A DNA stretch of 8,160 nucleotides. Origin: SKVR01 sp964491395 (GTDB lineage Bacteria > Bacteroidota > Bacteroidia > Bacteroidales > UBA7960). Each line of letters opens with the position of its first letter. The first letter of the stretch is position 1. The notes under the pieces are model-generated. The model had not been told where the DNA came from and made no database searches. It worked only from the letters and a program-made list of their open reading frames with translations. Below are positions 1 to 6,579 of this stretch, one piece after another. The position numbers and the translations under genes were made by a program. Location: NCBI GenBank assembly GCA_964491395.1, contig CAZBGI010000118.1, positions 1-8,160 of the forward strand, given 5' to 3'.

Positions 1-55
1 ACCCGCGACCCCATGCGTGACAGGCATGTATTCTAACCAACTGAACTACCGGACC
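1..55 (-). tRNA. tRNA-Asp (anticodon GTC), 3' part beyond window
   Basis: Read on the minus strand, the sequence from 55 down to 1 folds as the 5' three quarters of a tRNA. It has a 7-base acceptor arm GGTCCGG, the TA spacer, a D arm GTTC/GAAT around AGTTGGTTA, and a 5-bp anticodon stem CATGC/GCATG. The 7-base loop is CTGTCAC, with anticodon GTC at 21-19, which decodes Asp. The variable region and the start of the T stem (GCGGGT) follow before the window edge. The T loop, the 3' acceptor strand and any encoded CCA lie outside. A good promoter sits just upstream at 103-133. Other tRNA genes may follow in the same transcript, outside this window. Confidence 0.95.
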
Positions 56-102
56 TATTATGCTTTTATGAAAGAGCGCGTTGTTTTTCCTTTAAAGCGT
101 TG

Positions 103-133
103 CAAAGATAAGTGAGTTTTTTAATCCTGCAAA
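103..133 (-). promoter_or_regulatory. Bacteroidota-type promoter for tRNA-Asp
   Basis: On the minus strand there is TTTG (133-130), then 19 bases, then TATCTTTG (110-103). This fits the known Bacteroidota primary sigma-factor consensus, -33 TTTG and -7 TAnnTTTG, at every fixed position and with normal spacing. Transcription would start a few bases downstream, near position 97, leaving a leader of about 40 bases before the mature tRNA 5' end at 55. The match is seen directly; promoter activity is inferred. Confidence 0.75.
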
Positions 134-164
134 GAATTATTCTCTTTTTTTGAAAATAATTTCT

Positions 165-207
165 GCCCTGTCCCCCCTTGGTTTGCAAGGTTTGTGATAA
201 TCAGGGC
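165..207 (+). other. Nested hairpins in the tRNA/radical SAM intergenic region
   Basis: The gene-free stretch 56-361 holds the tRNA promoter and this structure. The outer stem is GCCCTG (165-170) with CAGGGC (202-207). Inside it is a second stem, CCTTG (176-180) with CAAGG (186-190), around loop GTTTG. A weaker hairpin, TGGTG/CACCA (310-323) followed by six T's (327-332), lies just before the radical SAM gene and might act as a weak attenuator. No promoter with a full TAnnTTTG match is visible for the radical SAM gene on the plus strand. No convincing small gene is present in this region. Function of the hairpins is unknown. Confidence 0.3.
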
Positions 208-361
208 TATATGTGGCATTTGTTTTGAAAAAAGTTTCCGGACCGGGGTGAAAATTTGTGGATATGGCTTTGCTTTTAACTTTTTTCCGTATCTTAAGTC
301 ATGAAACTTTGGTGGTTTCACCATCATTTTTTACTGCAATGGTTCCTTCAATGATAGGTTT

Positions 362-1603
362 GTGAAAGAGAAACTGCTGAAAAAAATAGAGATTCTTGCC
401 GATGCGGCGCGCTATGACGTGTCGTGTTCTTCCAGTGGCAGCAACCGTCCGGCCAAAGAGGGTGAGTTGGGCAATGCGGCCCGTTCGGGCATTTGCCATT
501 CCTTTACACCGGATGGCAGGTGCATTTCGCTGCTAAAAATTCTTTTGACCAATATCTGCATTTACGATTGTGCCTATTGCGTCAATCGGCGCGCCAACGA
601 TATTCCCCGATCAGCATTTACGGTGGAAGAGATCGTGGATCTCACCCTTAATTTTTACCGGCGAAATTACATTGAAGGGTTGTTTCTCAGCAGTGGGGTC
701 ATGGTCAATGCGGATTATACCATGGAGCGTCTGGTAGCGGTAGCCCGCACCCTGAGAAACGAACATGGGTTCAACGGATATATCCATTTGAAGGCCATTC
801 CCGGTGCTTCCGAAGGGTTGGTTGCAGAGGCGGGGCTTTACGCCGACCGGCTGAGTGTAAATATTGAAATCCCTTCTGATAAGCAACTGCAGTTGCTGGC
901 ACCGGAGAAGAATTTTGGCAGTGTGCTTACCCCCATGAATCATATCCATCAGGGGATTGTGGCCAACAAAGATGAACGAAAATCGCTGAAAAAAGCTCCC
1001 CGGTTTGTCCCTGCCGGGCAGAGCACACAGCTCATTGTTGGGGCGAGCCCGGAGCAGGATGTGGATATCCTCCAACTTGCTTCATCATTGTACAACCAAC
1101 AGCAATTGAAAAGAGTGTATTACTCGGGTTTTATCCCTGTGAATGCTTCCGACCAACGATTGCCCGCTCTCACACAACCCCCCCTGATGCGTGAGCACCG
1201 ATTGTACCAGGCCGACTGGCTGATGCGGTTTTACGAATTCCAGCACGATGAAATCCTGGATCAGCAAAATCCATCGCTGGACCTGGATATGGATCCCAAA
1301 CTGGCCTGGGCACTGCGCAATCCACACTTCTTTCCCGTGGACCTTAACAAAGCCCCGTATGAACATGTCCTCCGGGTGCCGGGAATTGGCGTAAGATCGG
1401 CAAAATTGATAGTGAGTAACCGCAAGTTTGGTGCTGTTTCGTTTACCCATTTGAAACGAATGGGTGTAGCCCTGAACCGGGCCAAATATTTTGTGGTGTG
1501 CCGGGAGCTTCCCGTGAGAGCCGGTCAGATAAATCCTTTGCAGATAAGAAGAAAACTGGTACGCGGCCGCCAGGGGGCTGGAGTGCAACTCAGTTTGTTC
1601 TGA
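362..1603 (+). CDS. Putative DNA modification/repair radical SAM protein
   Basis: 413 aa, matching the family described as putative DNA modification/repair radical SAM protein linked to UDG-like proteins (TIGR03916-type, about 400 aa). The radical SAM cluster motif CxxxCxxC is C66-C70-C73 (CIYDCAYC), binding a 4Fe-4S cluster that cleaves SAM. The N-terminal blocks ILADAARYDVSCSSSG (11-26) and GICHSF..DGRCISLLK (43-59) are typical of the family and add Cys22, Cys45 and Cys54. The C-terminus has a helix-hairpin-helix DNA-binding segment (about 326-355, core VPGIGVRSAKLIV) and a second HhH-like stretch near 361-380. The last five residues, QLSLF, match the sliding-clamp motif. A GTG start at 362 is chosen because it places the family's N-terminal block correctly and no in-frame ATG lies upstream before the stop at 302; only a weak AGG (356-358) precedes it. 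The actual substrate of the family is not known to me. It is convergent with the kinase gene downstream, and the companion gene usual for this family is not adjacent. Confidence 0.88.
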   Translation: MKEKLLKKIEILADAARYDVSCSSSGSNRPAKEGELGNAARSGICHSFTPDGRCISLLKILLTNICIYDCAYCVNRRANDIPRSAFTVEEIVDLTLNFYRRNYIEGLFLSSGVMVNADYTMERLVAVARTLRNEHGFNGYIHLKAIPGASEGLVAEAGLYADRLSVNIEIPSDKQLQLLAPEKNFGSVLTPMNHIHQGIVANKDERKSLKKAPRFVPAGQSTQLIVGASPEQDVDILQLASSLYNQQQLKRVYYSGFIPVNASDQRLPALTQPPLMREHRLYQADWLMRFYEFQHDEILDQQNPSLDLDMDPKLAWALRNPHFFPVDLNKAPYEHVLRVPGIGVRSAKLIVSNRKFGAVSFTHLKRMGVALNRAKYFVVCRELPVRAGQINPLQIRRKLVRGRQGAGVQLSLF

Positions 1604-1641
1604 TACATGCCGCCTTGCATCGGTTCGGGTGTCTGGGTTGT

Positions 1642-3540
1642 TTAGTTTTGGGTGGCTTGTAGTTCAATCATAAAACATACACCTTCAGAGGTGTTGTGAG
1701 CCGTGAGTTTTCCCTGCATGTTCTTTTCAATAATGGTTTTGGCAATGAACAGGCCCAGTCCGGTTCCCTGTCCTTCTGGTTTGGTAGAATAATAGGGATC
1801 AAATATTTTTTCCATATTCCCGGAGGTAATCTGTCTTCCGTTATTCATAATTTCTATTCTCACCCTGTTATCGCGACGGTAGCTATGTATCTTCACCTGC
1901 TTGCTGTTTTTCGGGTTTTGTGCCAGTGCATCCTTGGCGTTGTTTATGATATTGACAAGGGCCTGGATGAGTTCATTGGGATACCCTGTGGTATAGATTT
2001 CTCCGTTCCTGTGAAAGGAAGTGCTGACATCATTGGCCTTGAGCATAGCCTGAGTAAAAGAAAGTGACTGGTCCACCACATCATTAATATCGAATATCCT
2101 TTTTTCTTTGTAGGGGTGAAAAAAGTTTCTGAAGTCATCAATGGTTCTTGACATTCCTTGTACCACCCGGTTCACTTCTTGGTAAGAATTTTGCAGGTAC
2201 TGCTCGTCGAGCTCATTATGTTTGAAGGCATCGAGCAGATCCATGATGATGAGGTTGATGGTGTTGAGGGGCTGCCTCCACTGATGGGCAATGTTTCCAA
2301 TCATTTCCCCCATGGCTGCCTGTCGTGACTGGAGTATCAGCATGCGGTCTTTTTCCCTGTTGGTTTCCACCTCTTCCCAGATTCTTTTTTCCAGTGATTT
2401 GTTCAGTTCACTGAGCTGCAAGCTCTTTTCCTTGAGTTGCTGGTTAAGGCTGAGCAGCCTTTTTTCCGTGACTTTTCTTTCGGTGATATCGCGGGTAATC
2501 AAAGTTATGCCGTAGGGTATTTGCTGGTTATCGTATAGCAGCGATGCATTGGTTTCCTGGTAAAAAGTGTCTCCGTCTTTTCGCACAGTTTTAAATTGCT
2601 GGTTGATAAAAGCAGGTTGGTCAGAAATAAGTGCTGACAGGGTTGCTTTTGCTTTCTCTATGTCTTCCGGCGAAAGGAACTCGAAAACATTTCTTCCCAG
2701 CAAATCAGCAGGATTTTCCAGCCCCAGAAGCTTCGCTGTTTTTTGGGAAGCAAATGTAATGGTGCCATCCAGGTTTGTAACTGCAATGGCATCAGGAGAA
2801 GTATTGATGATGGTGCGCAATCTTTCTTCCTTTTCTGCCAGGATGTTCTGTTCCCGGATTCGTTGGGTAATATCCACATTATATTCAATGATTTGATTTA
2901 CTTTGCCCGATTCCTCATCAAAAACCGGAAAAGCATTCACCTCTACAATTTTGTCATTTCCTTCCCTGTCTATGTGGGTATGGATGGCTGTTGCGGGTTT
3001 AAGGGATCTTTTTACCTCCACAACAGGGCACGGGTGTTTTTTATCGTCGCAGGGCTGCTTGTACTGATGCGATATCTCAAAACACTTTTGCTTACTTACA
3101 TCAAAATTCTTCGAAAGTTTATGGGTTTCGTAGAAAGCTTTGTTGGCCATGATGATTTCGAAGCTGTCGGCATTTATTACGATAAAAGGGTGGGAGAAAG
3201 AGTCCGTAACCAGATTGAGGAAGTTGGATTGTTTGACCAGCTTTTCATTGATTCGGGTAAGCATTCTTTCGCGGTGCACCAGCTGGCGGTTCTGGTTGTC
3301 GATTTTTTCAATATAATTATAGGTATTGAAGCGAAACAGGCTTATAAGTGCGATTCCGGCCGCCAGGATGCCAAGATAAAGCGTGTTTCTTCCCACCCAG
3401 GTTTCCGGGAAAGGAATGATATCCATACCCATCAGCATGAAGAGAGAGATAAAAATCAGCCATATTACAAAGAAAAGCCAGGTAAATCTGCTTTTAAAAA
3501 CCCGCTTGAGAACTTTCAAGGGGACAACGACGGTGCTCAT
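1642..3540 (-). CDS. Membrane PAS-PAS sensor histidine kinase
   Basis: 632 aa. After a basic N-terminus, two membrane helices (about 19-41 and 53-70) enclose a loop of only about 12 residues, so the sensing parts are cytoplasmic. The first PAS domain (about 105-226) carries a Cys/His motif, C153-x4-H158-x5-C164-x6-C171-P. The second PAS domain (about 236-355) ends in the usual DITERK. A coiled coil (about 357-400) leads to the dimerisation domain with phospho-acceptor H419 in AHQWRQPLN. The ATPase domain shows N534 (N box), IFDPYYSTK (F box, 579-587) and GTGLG (592-596). The G1 box is NNGRQ (566-570) rather than DxGxG. There is no receiver domain and no response regulator nearby. It is transcribed after the soluble kinase at 3632-5749, with a 91-base gap that contains a terminator-like hairpin. 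Signal and partner are unknown. Confidence 0.92.
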   Translation of the reverse strand: MSTVVVPLKVLKRVFKSRFTWLFFVIWLIFISLFMLMGMDIIPFPETWVGRNTLYLGILAAGIALISLFRFNTYNYIEKIDNQNRQLVHRERMLTRINEKLVKQSNFLNLVTDSFSHPFIVINADSFEIIMANKAFYETHKLSKNFDVSKQKCFEISHQYKQPCDDKKHPCPVVEVKRSLKPATAIHTHIDREGNDKIVEVNAFPVFDEESGKVNQIIEYNVDITQRIREQNILAEKEERLRTIINTSPDAIAVTNLDGTITFASQKTAKLLGLENPADLLGRNVFEFLSPEDIEKAKATLSALISDQPAFINQQFKTVRKDGDTFYQETNASLLYDNQQIPYGITLITRDITERKVTEKRLLSLNQQLKEKSLQLSELNKSLEKRIWEEVETNREKDRMLILQSRQAAMGEMIGNIAHQWRQPLNTINLIIMDLLDAFKHNELDEQYLQNSYQEVNRVVQGMSRTIDDFRNFFHPYKEKRIFDINDVVDQSLSFTQAMLKANDVSTSFHRNGEIYTTGYPNELIQALVNIINNAKDALAQNPKNSKQVKIHSYRRDNRVRIEIMNNGRQITSGNMEKIFDPYYSTKPEGQGTGLGLFIAKTIIEKNMQGKLTAHNTSEGVCFMIELQATQN

Positions 3541-3571
3541 ACAAATGGCTCGGTTTTATGTTTAAAATACC

Positions 3572-3601
3572 AAAAAACATATACGGGAGGCCGTATTTTT
3601 T
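3572..3601 (-). terminator. Hairpin terminator/attenuator between the two kinase genes
   Basis: The stem is ATACGG (3581-3586) with CCGTAT (3591-3596) around a four-base loop. On the minus strand the hairpin is followed, after ATG, by six T's (complement of 3572-3577). On the plus strand it is followed directly by six T's (3596-3601). It can therefore terminate in both directions. For minus-strand transcription it lies just after the stop of the soluble kinase and before the membrane kinase, so it would uncouple or reduce expression of the second gene. The rest of the 91-base gap shows no clear TAnnTTTG promoter for the second kinase. Confidence 0.6.
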
Positions 3602-3631
3602 AGATGGTGCTATTTTTTATCTAAGGTAGGA

Positions 3632-5749
3632 TTATTTTTCCAAAGGTAATACAATTTCAAACCTGACCCCTTGATTTATATTTTCTGCTTTTAATTCTCC
3701 TTTCATATTTTGGTTGATGATGGTGCGTGCCAGGTAAAGCCCGATTCCGGTTCCTTTGTCTTTGTCCTTGGTTGAGAAGTAAGGGTCAAAAATTTTCGAC
3801 AGGATGGATCCGGGGATTTGGCCACCGTTATTGGTGAAGTATATATGCGCTTTTTGGTTATGTATGTGTGAAGTAATGAAAATGAAAGGATTCTCCGTTT
3901 TGTTTTCCAGCAAAGCCTCACGGGCATTGTTGACAATATTGATTACTACCTGGGAAAATTCGTTGGGGAACCCTTTGGTAAAGATTCCTTCGGAGATATT
4001 GTTTTCCAGCCGGATACCTGCTATCTCCACGGTAGTGCGGATAAAAGAAAGGGCTGTGTCCACCTGTTTCCTGATATCAAAGGGAGTAGTGGATTTGAGG
4101 GGTTTGAAGAAGTTTCTGAAATCATCGATGGTTTGGGTCATGTGCTGGATAACCTTTTGGGCACTGATCACCGATTTATTCATATACTCACCGGTAAGTT
4201 CGTTATACTGAAAAGCATCCTGCAAATCCAGAATGATAAGATTGAGGGTGTTGAGAGGCTGTTTCCACTGGTGCGCGATGTGCCCCACCATTTCTCCCAT
4301 GGCTGCTTGTCTTGATTGCAATGACATGAGCTGATCTTTCACCCTGTTTTTGTCAACTTCTTTCTTGACTCGTTCTTCAAGAGCCCTGTTGAAGCTTTCC
4401 AGCTGGAGTTTCTGTGCATTCAACTCGTCATTGAGGGCGTTGAGGTGTTTTTCCATTTCTAATCGTTCCGACAAGTCGATACCAATAGCACGGATGGCGC
4501 GTAATTCTCCGTTTTCTATGTCAAAATTAGCATACGTGTAGAGCAGAACCTCATTGCCTTGCGTGTCTTTAAACTGCAACTGCATTCCCGGATCCTTCTT
4601 CCGGGGATCAGCCATTCGCCTGTGGAGGGTTTCCCTGATGATGTTCTTGCTGTGATCATCCAGAAAGTGAAACAGATTGTGGGTTCGATAATCAGTTATG
4701 CCAAACAATTTCTTTCCATAATCGTTGACATACAGGATGTTAAATTCTCCGTCGAGCTCACAAATAACCTGGGGGAGCAGGGAGGCAAACTGTCGGAACC
4801 GTTTTTCACTTTCCAGCTTTTGCAATTCCGCCCTTTTTTTCTCCGTGATGTCTATGACTACTCCTGCAATCTTCAGGGGCTTTCCATCAGCGGATCGCTG
4901 GGTTACACTTCCCTGGTCATAGAACCATTTGTATTGGCCTTGTTTGGTTTTTAAACGGTACTCTAGTTTATACCGGGACTTTCTTCCTTCCAGGTGATCG
5001 CGCATGTGCTGCATGGTTTCTGCATAATCATCGGGATGAATCATCGAAGTTATTTCATAAATGTTCTGGGTCATACTACCTTCTTCATAACCCAGCATTT
5101 CAGCCTTTTTTTTGTCAAAATAGACTTTTTGGGTGGGGTAATCCCATACCCACCAGGCCACATTGCCACCCAGCAATGATAATTCCAACCTCTCCTTTAC
5201 CTGTTCCAGTTCCCGGGAGGCAAGTTTTTCTGTAGTAATATCTATCAGGGTAAGTCGTATAAGCGATTCCGACCGGGAAGGAGAAGGCCTGCTGATGTTA
5301 CAGGCTATTCTTAAATAAACCGGGCTTCCGTCAATCAGGATAATGGTTTCGTGCGATACATCCCCGGACTTTTGTGTCAGGCCGGTAAAAAAGAGATAAA
5401 AATCGTCCTGTTCAGCAGGGTGAAGGAAGCTGTCGAACCGAAGGTTCTTCAACGCTTTCCTGTTTGCCTTAAATAATTGAGCTGCTGAAAGGTTGGCATC
5501 ATGTATGCGGGTTTGATCATCTACCATTAAATAGGCCACCGGTGCCAGGTCAAACAATTCGAAATACTTTTGCCTCGAAATGCTCAACTCTTCCTGTGCT
5601 CTGCGCAATTCATCGTTTTGCAATTCAAGCTCCATCTGGTGCACTTTGAGCTCGTGTATAAGTTCTTCGGGGGTTTTGTTTTTTAACTGCTCTTCGTTAA
5701 ATTTCCTTCCAAGCAAGCTCTCTGCTTCTTTTCTGAAGTTGTTTTCCAT
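3632..5749 (-). CDS. Soluble triple-PAS sensor histidine kinase
   Basis: 705 aa with no membrane helix, so a cytoplasmic kinase. The N-terminus holds the coiled segment common in PAS kinases (TPEELIHELKVHQMELELQN, 26-45). Three PAS domains follow: about 56-174; 180-305 (PAS_3-like, ending KIAGVVIDITEKK); and 312-430 (ending AIGIDLSER). A coiled coil (about 432-475) precedes the dimerisation domain with phospho-acceptor H493 in AHQWKQPLN. The ATPase domain has N608 (N box), IFDPYFSTK (653-661) and GTGIG (666-670). The G1 box reads NNGGQ (640-644), lacking the usual Asp. It contains no receiver or output domain. The kinase core from 478 on is closely similar to that of the next gene, which suggests tandem duplication with replacement or divergence of the sensory half. 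The ATG at 5749 fits the expected N-terminus. The signal is unknown; PAS domains often bind small ligands, haem or flavin, but nothing here decides which. Confidence 0.92.
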   Translation of the reverse strand: MENNFRKEAESLLGRKFNEEQLKNKTPEELIHELKVHQMELELQNDELRRAQEELSISRQKYFELFDLAPVAYLMVDDQTRIHDANLSAAQLFKANRKALKNLRFDSFLHPAEQDDFYLFFTGLTQKSGDVSHETIILIDGSPVYLRIACNISRPSPSRSESLIRLTLIDITTEKLASRELEQVKERLELSLLGGNVAWWVWDYPTQKVYFDKKKAEMLGYEEGSMTQNIYEITSMIHPDDYAETMQHMRDHLEGRKSRYKLEYRLKTKQGQYKWFYDQGSVTQRSADGKPLKIAGVVIDITEKKRAELQKLESEKRFRQFASLLPQVICELDGEFNILYVNDYGKKLFGITDYRTHNLFHFLDDHSKNIIRETLHRRMADPRKKDPGMQLQFKDTQGNEVLLYTYANFDIENGELRAIRAIGIDLSERLEMEKHLNALNDELNAQKLQLESFNRALEERVKKEVDKNRVKDQLMSLQSRQAAMGEMVGHIAHQWKQPLNTLNLIILDLQDAFQYNELTGEYMNKSVISAQKVIQHMTQTIDDFRNFFKPLKSTTPFDIRKQVDTALSFIRTTVEIAGIRLENNISEGIFTKGFPNEFSQVVINIVNNAREALLENKTENPFIFITSHIHNQKAHIYFTNNGGQIPGSILSKIFDPYFSTKDKDKGTGIGLYLARTIINQNMKGELKAENINQGVRFEIVLPLEK

Positions 5750-5786
5750 ATGCGTAATCTAAAATATTGTAAGGAGCAGAAGGGGG

Positions 5787-5794
5787 TACCTTTG
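5787..5794 (+). promoter_or_regulatory. Possible -7 element (plus strand) in the divergent region
   Basis: TACCTTTG fits TAnnTTTG, with ATTG (5766-5769) 17 bases upstream as a poor -33 element. It points towards the DUF1573 gene but would give a leader of more than 200 bases. It lies within the leader of the divergent kinase gene. It may be a chance match. Confidence 0.25.
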
Positions 5795-5884
5795 AGATAA
5801 TCTTTACAAGCTTCAGCATATTACTCCGGGATTACCAAAAAAGTAGTTTCTTTGCACTGTATTAAGGTCTTTGAATTTACAATA

Positions 5885-5892
5885 CAAACATA
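5885..5892 (-). promoter_or_regulatory. Possible -7 element for the soluble kinase gene
   Basis: On the minus strand, 5892-5885 reads TATGTTTG, a full match to TAnnTTTG. No TTTG is found at the expected -33 distance (the bases there read about ACAG), so this is half a promoter at best. If it is used, the leader before the ATG at 5749 is about 130 bases. The divergent region 5750-6024 otherwise shows no gene. An in-frame TTG at 5938 would extend the plus-strand gene, but the added residues look non-coding. Confidence 0.35.
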
Positions 5893-6024
5893 AGAAAAAT
5901 TGGTTAAATTCCTGTTCTTTAGATAAGAAGGCGGGGATTGAGAAAAGGTGAAAAATTTGGAAAAGTAGGACAAAGAGCAACTGAAAGAGGTTTAAACAGA
6001 CATATAATAAGAACACAAGATATC

Positions 6025-6444
6025 ATGCAAATTACATTTTTAACATATAGGATTTTGTTGGTTGCAACTCTTCTTCTCTTTTCGGGGGGGTGGGTTTTTT
6101 CGGAAAATCCCCCGGTTCTTAATTTTACCGGGAATGAACTGGTTTTTTCAGAAAAAGAGGCTGTCATTGATTTTGGAGAGGTGAAACAAGGGGAGCTTTG
6201 CGTTGTTAGCATTGGGGTGAAGAATTCCTCCCGTAAGATTTTGCATATTGCCAATATCAGGGGCAGTTGTGCTTTGTCTATTCCTTCATGGCCCCGAAAG
6301 AATCTGGAGCCCGGAGAGGAGGGAGTTATCCAGGTACGTTATGATTCTTCCCGGCCGGGCCCGTTTAACCGCCATCTTACCATCCATGCCAATACGGATA
6401 CTTCAGTGACGGTGTTGAAAATCAAAGGAGTTATCATCCCCTAG
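6025..6444 (+). CDS. Secreted DUF1573 domain protein
   Basis: 139 aa from the ATG at 6025. This start gives a normal signal peptide: a short polar start, hydrophobic core ILLVATLLLFSGG (10-22), and a likely cut near VFS-E (26/27). Starting at the TTG at 5938 would put 29 charged residues before it. The mature part is a single DUF1573 beta-sandwich (about 40-137). It carries the family marks DFGEVKQGE (49-57), the NSSRKILHI strand, SCALSIPSWP (81-90), LEPGEEGVI (94-102) and the closing LKIKGVIIP. The usual SCGCT of the family is SCALS here, so one Cys is lost. The domain is common in exported Bacteroidota proteins and its biochemical role is not established. A run of seven G's (6084-6090) lies inside the signal-peptide codons. 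No clear terminator follows. The gene is divergent from the kinases and about 135 bases before the aminotransferase. Confidence 0.82.
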   Translation: MQITFLTYRILLVATLLLFSGGWVFSENPPVLNFTGNELVFSEKEAVIDFGEVKQGELCVVSIGVKNSSRKILHIANIRGSCALSIPSWPRKNLEPGEEGVIQVRYDSSRPGPFNRHLTIHANTDTSVTVLKIKGVIIP

Positions 6445-6505
6445 AAAATGGCCGGGCAACCTTTGAAAACGACTGCTTTTTCCTTGCTGAATCCGTAATT
6501 TATCG

Positions 6506-6537
6506 TTAGGTAAATCTGAAAATAATTGCAATCTTTG
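6506..6537 (+). promoter_or_regulatory. Possible promoter of the aminotransferase gene
   Basis: AATCTTTG (6530-6537) matches TAnnTTTG with one change, and TTAG (6506-6509) sits 20 bases upstream in place of TTTG. The predicted start near 6543 would give a leader of about 35 bases, very A-rich, as is common before Bacteroidota genes. Both elements are imperfect. Confidence 0.4.
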
Positions 6538-6579
6538 CCCAACTTTTTAATTTATCAAAACAATAAAAAAAGCATAGCA

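Noticed and set aside
238..244. CCGGACC, the same seven bases as the tRNA-Asp acceptor arm at 49-55, as a possible attachment-site remnant
   Set aside because: Only seven bases match, no tRNA-like sequence continues on either side, and no integrase is present.
611..1588. Two long minus-strand open frames (154 and 167 codons) opposite the radical SAM gene
   Set aside because: They are shadows of a well-supported gene, and their translations resemble no family.
1604..1641. Possible terminator between the convergent radical SAM and kinase genes
   Set aside because: Only a 4-bp ATGC/GCAT stem is seen, with no T tract; too weak to call.
2743..3603. Open frame of 286 codons on the plus strand opposite the membrane kinase
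   Set aside because: It is fully antisense to a kinase with clear domains, runs beyond its start into the terminator, and its translation shows no recognisable fold.
5938..6024. N-terminal extension of the DUF1573 gene from a TTG
   Set aside because: The added residues are highly charged and would bury the signal peptide; the ATG at 6025 gives a normal exported protein.
6526..6579. Upstream TTG start of the aminotransferase gene
   Set aside because: The TTG overlaps the likely -7 element, and the added residues are absent from the family's usual N-terminus.
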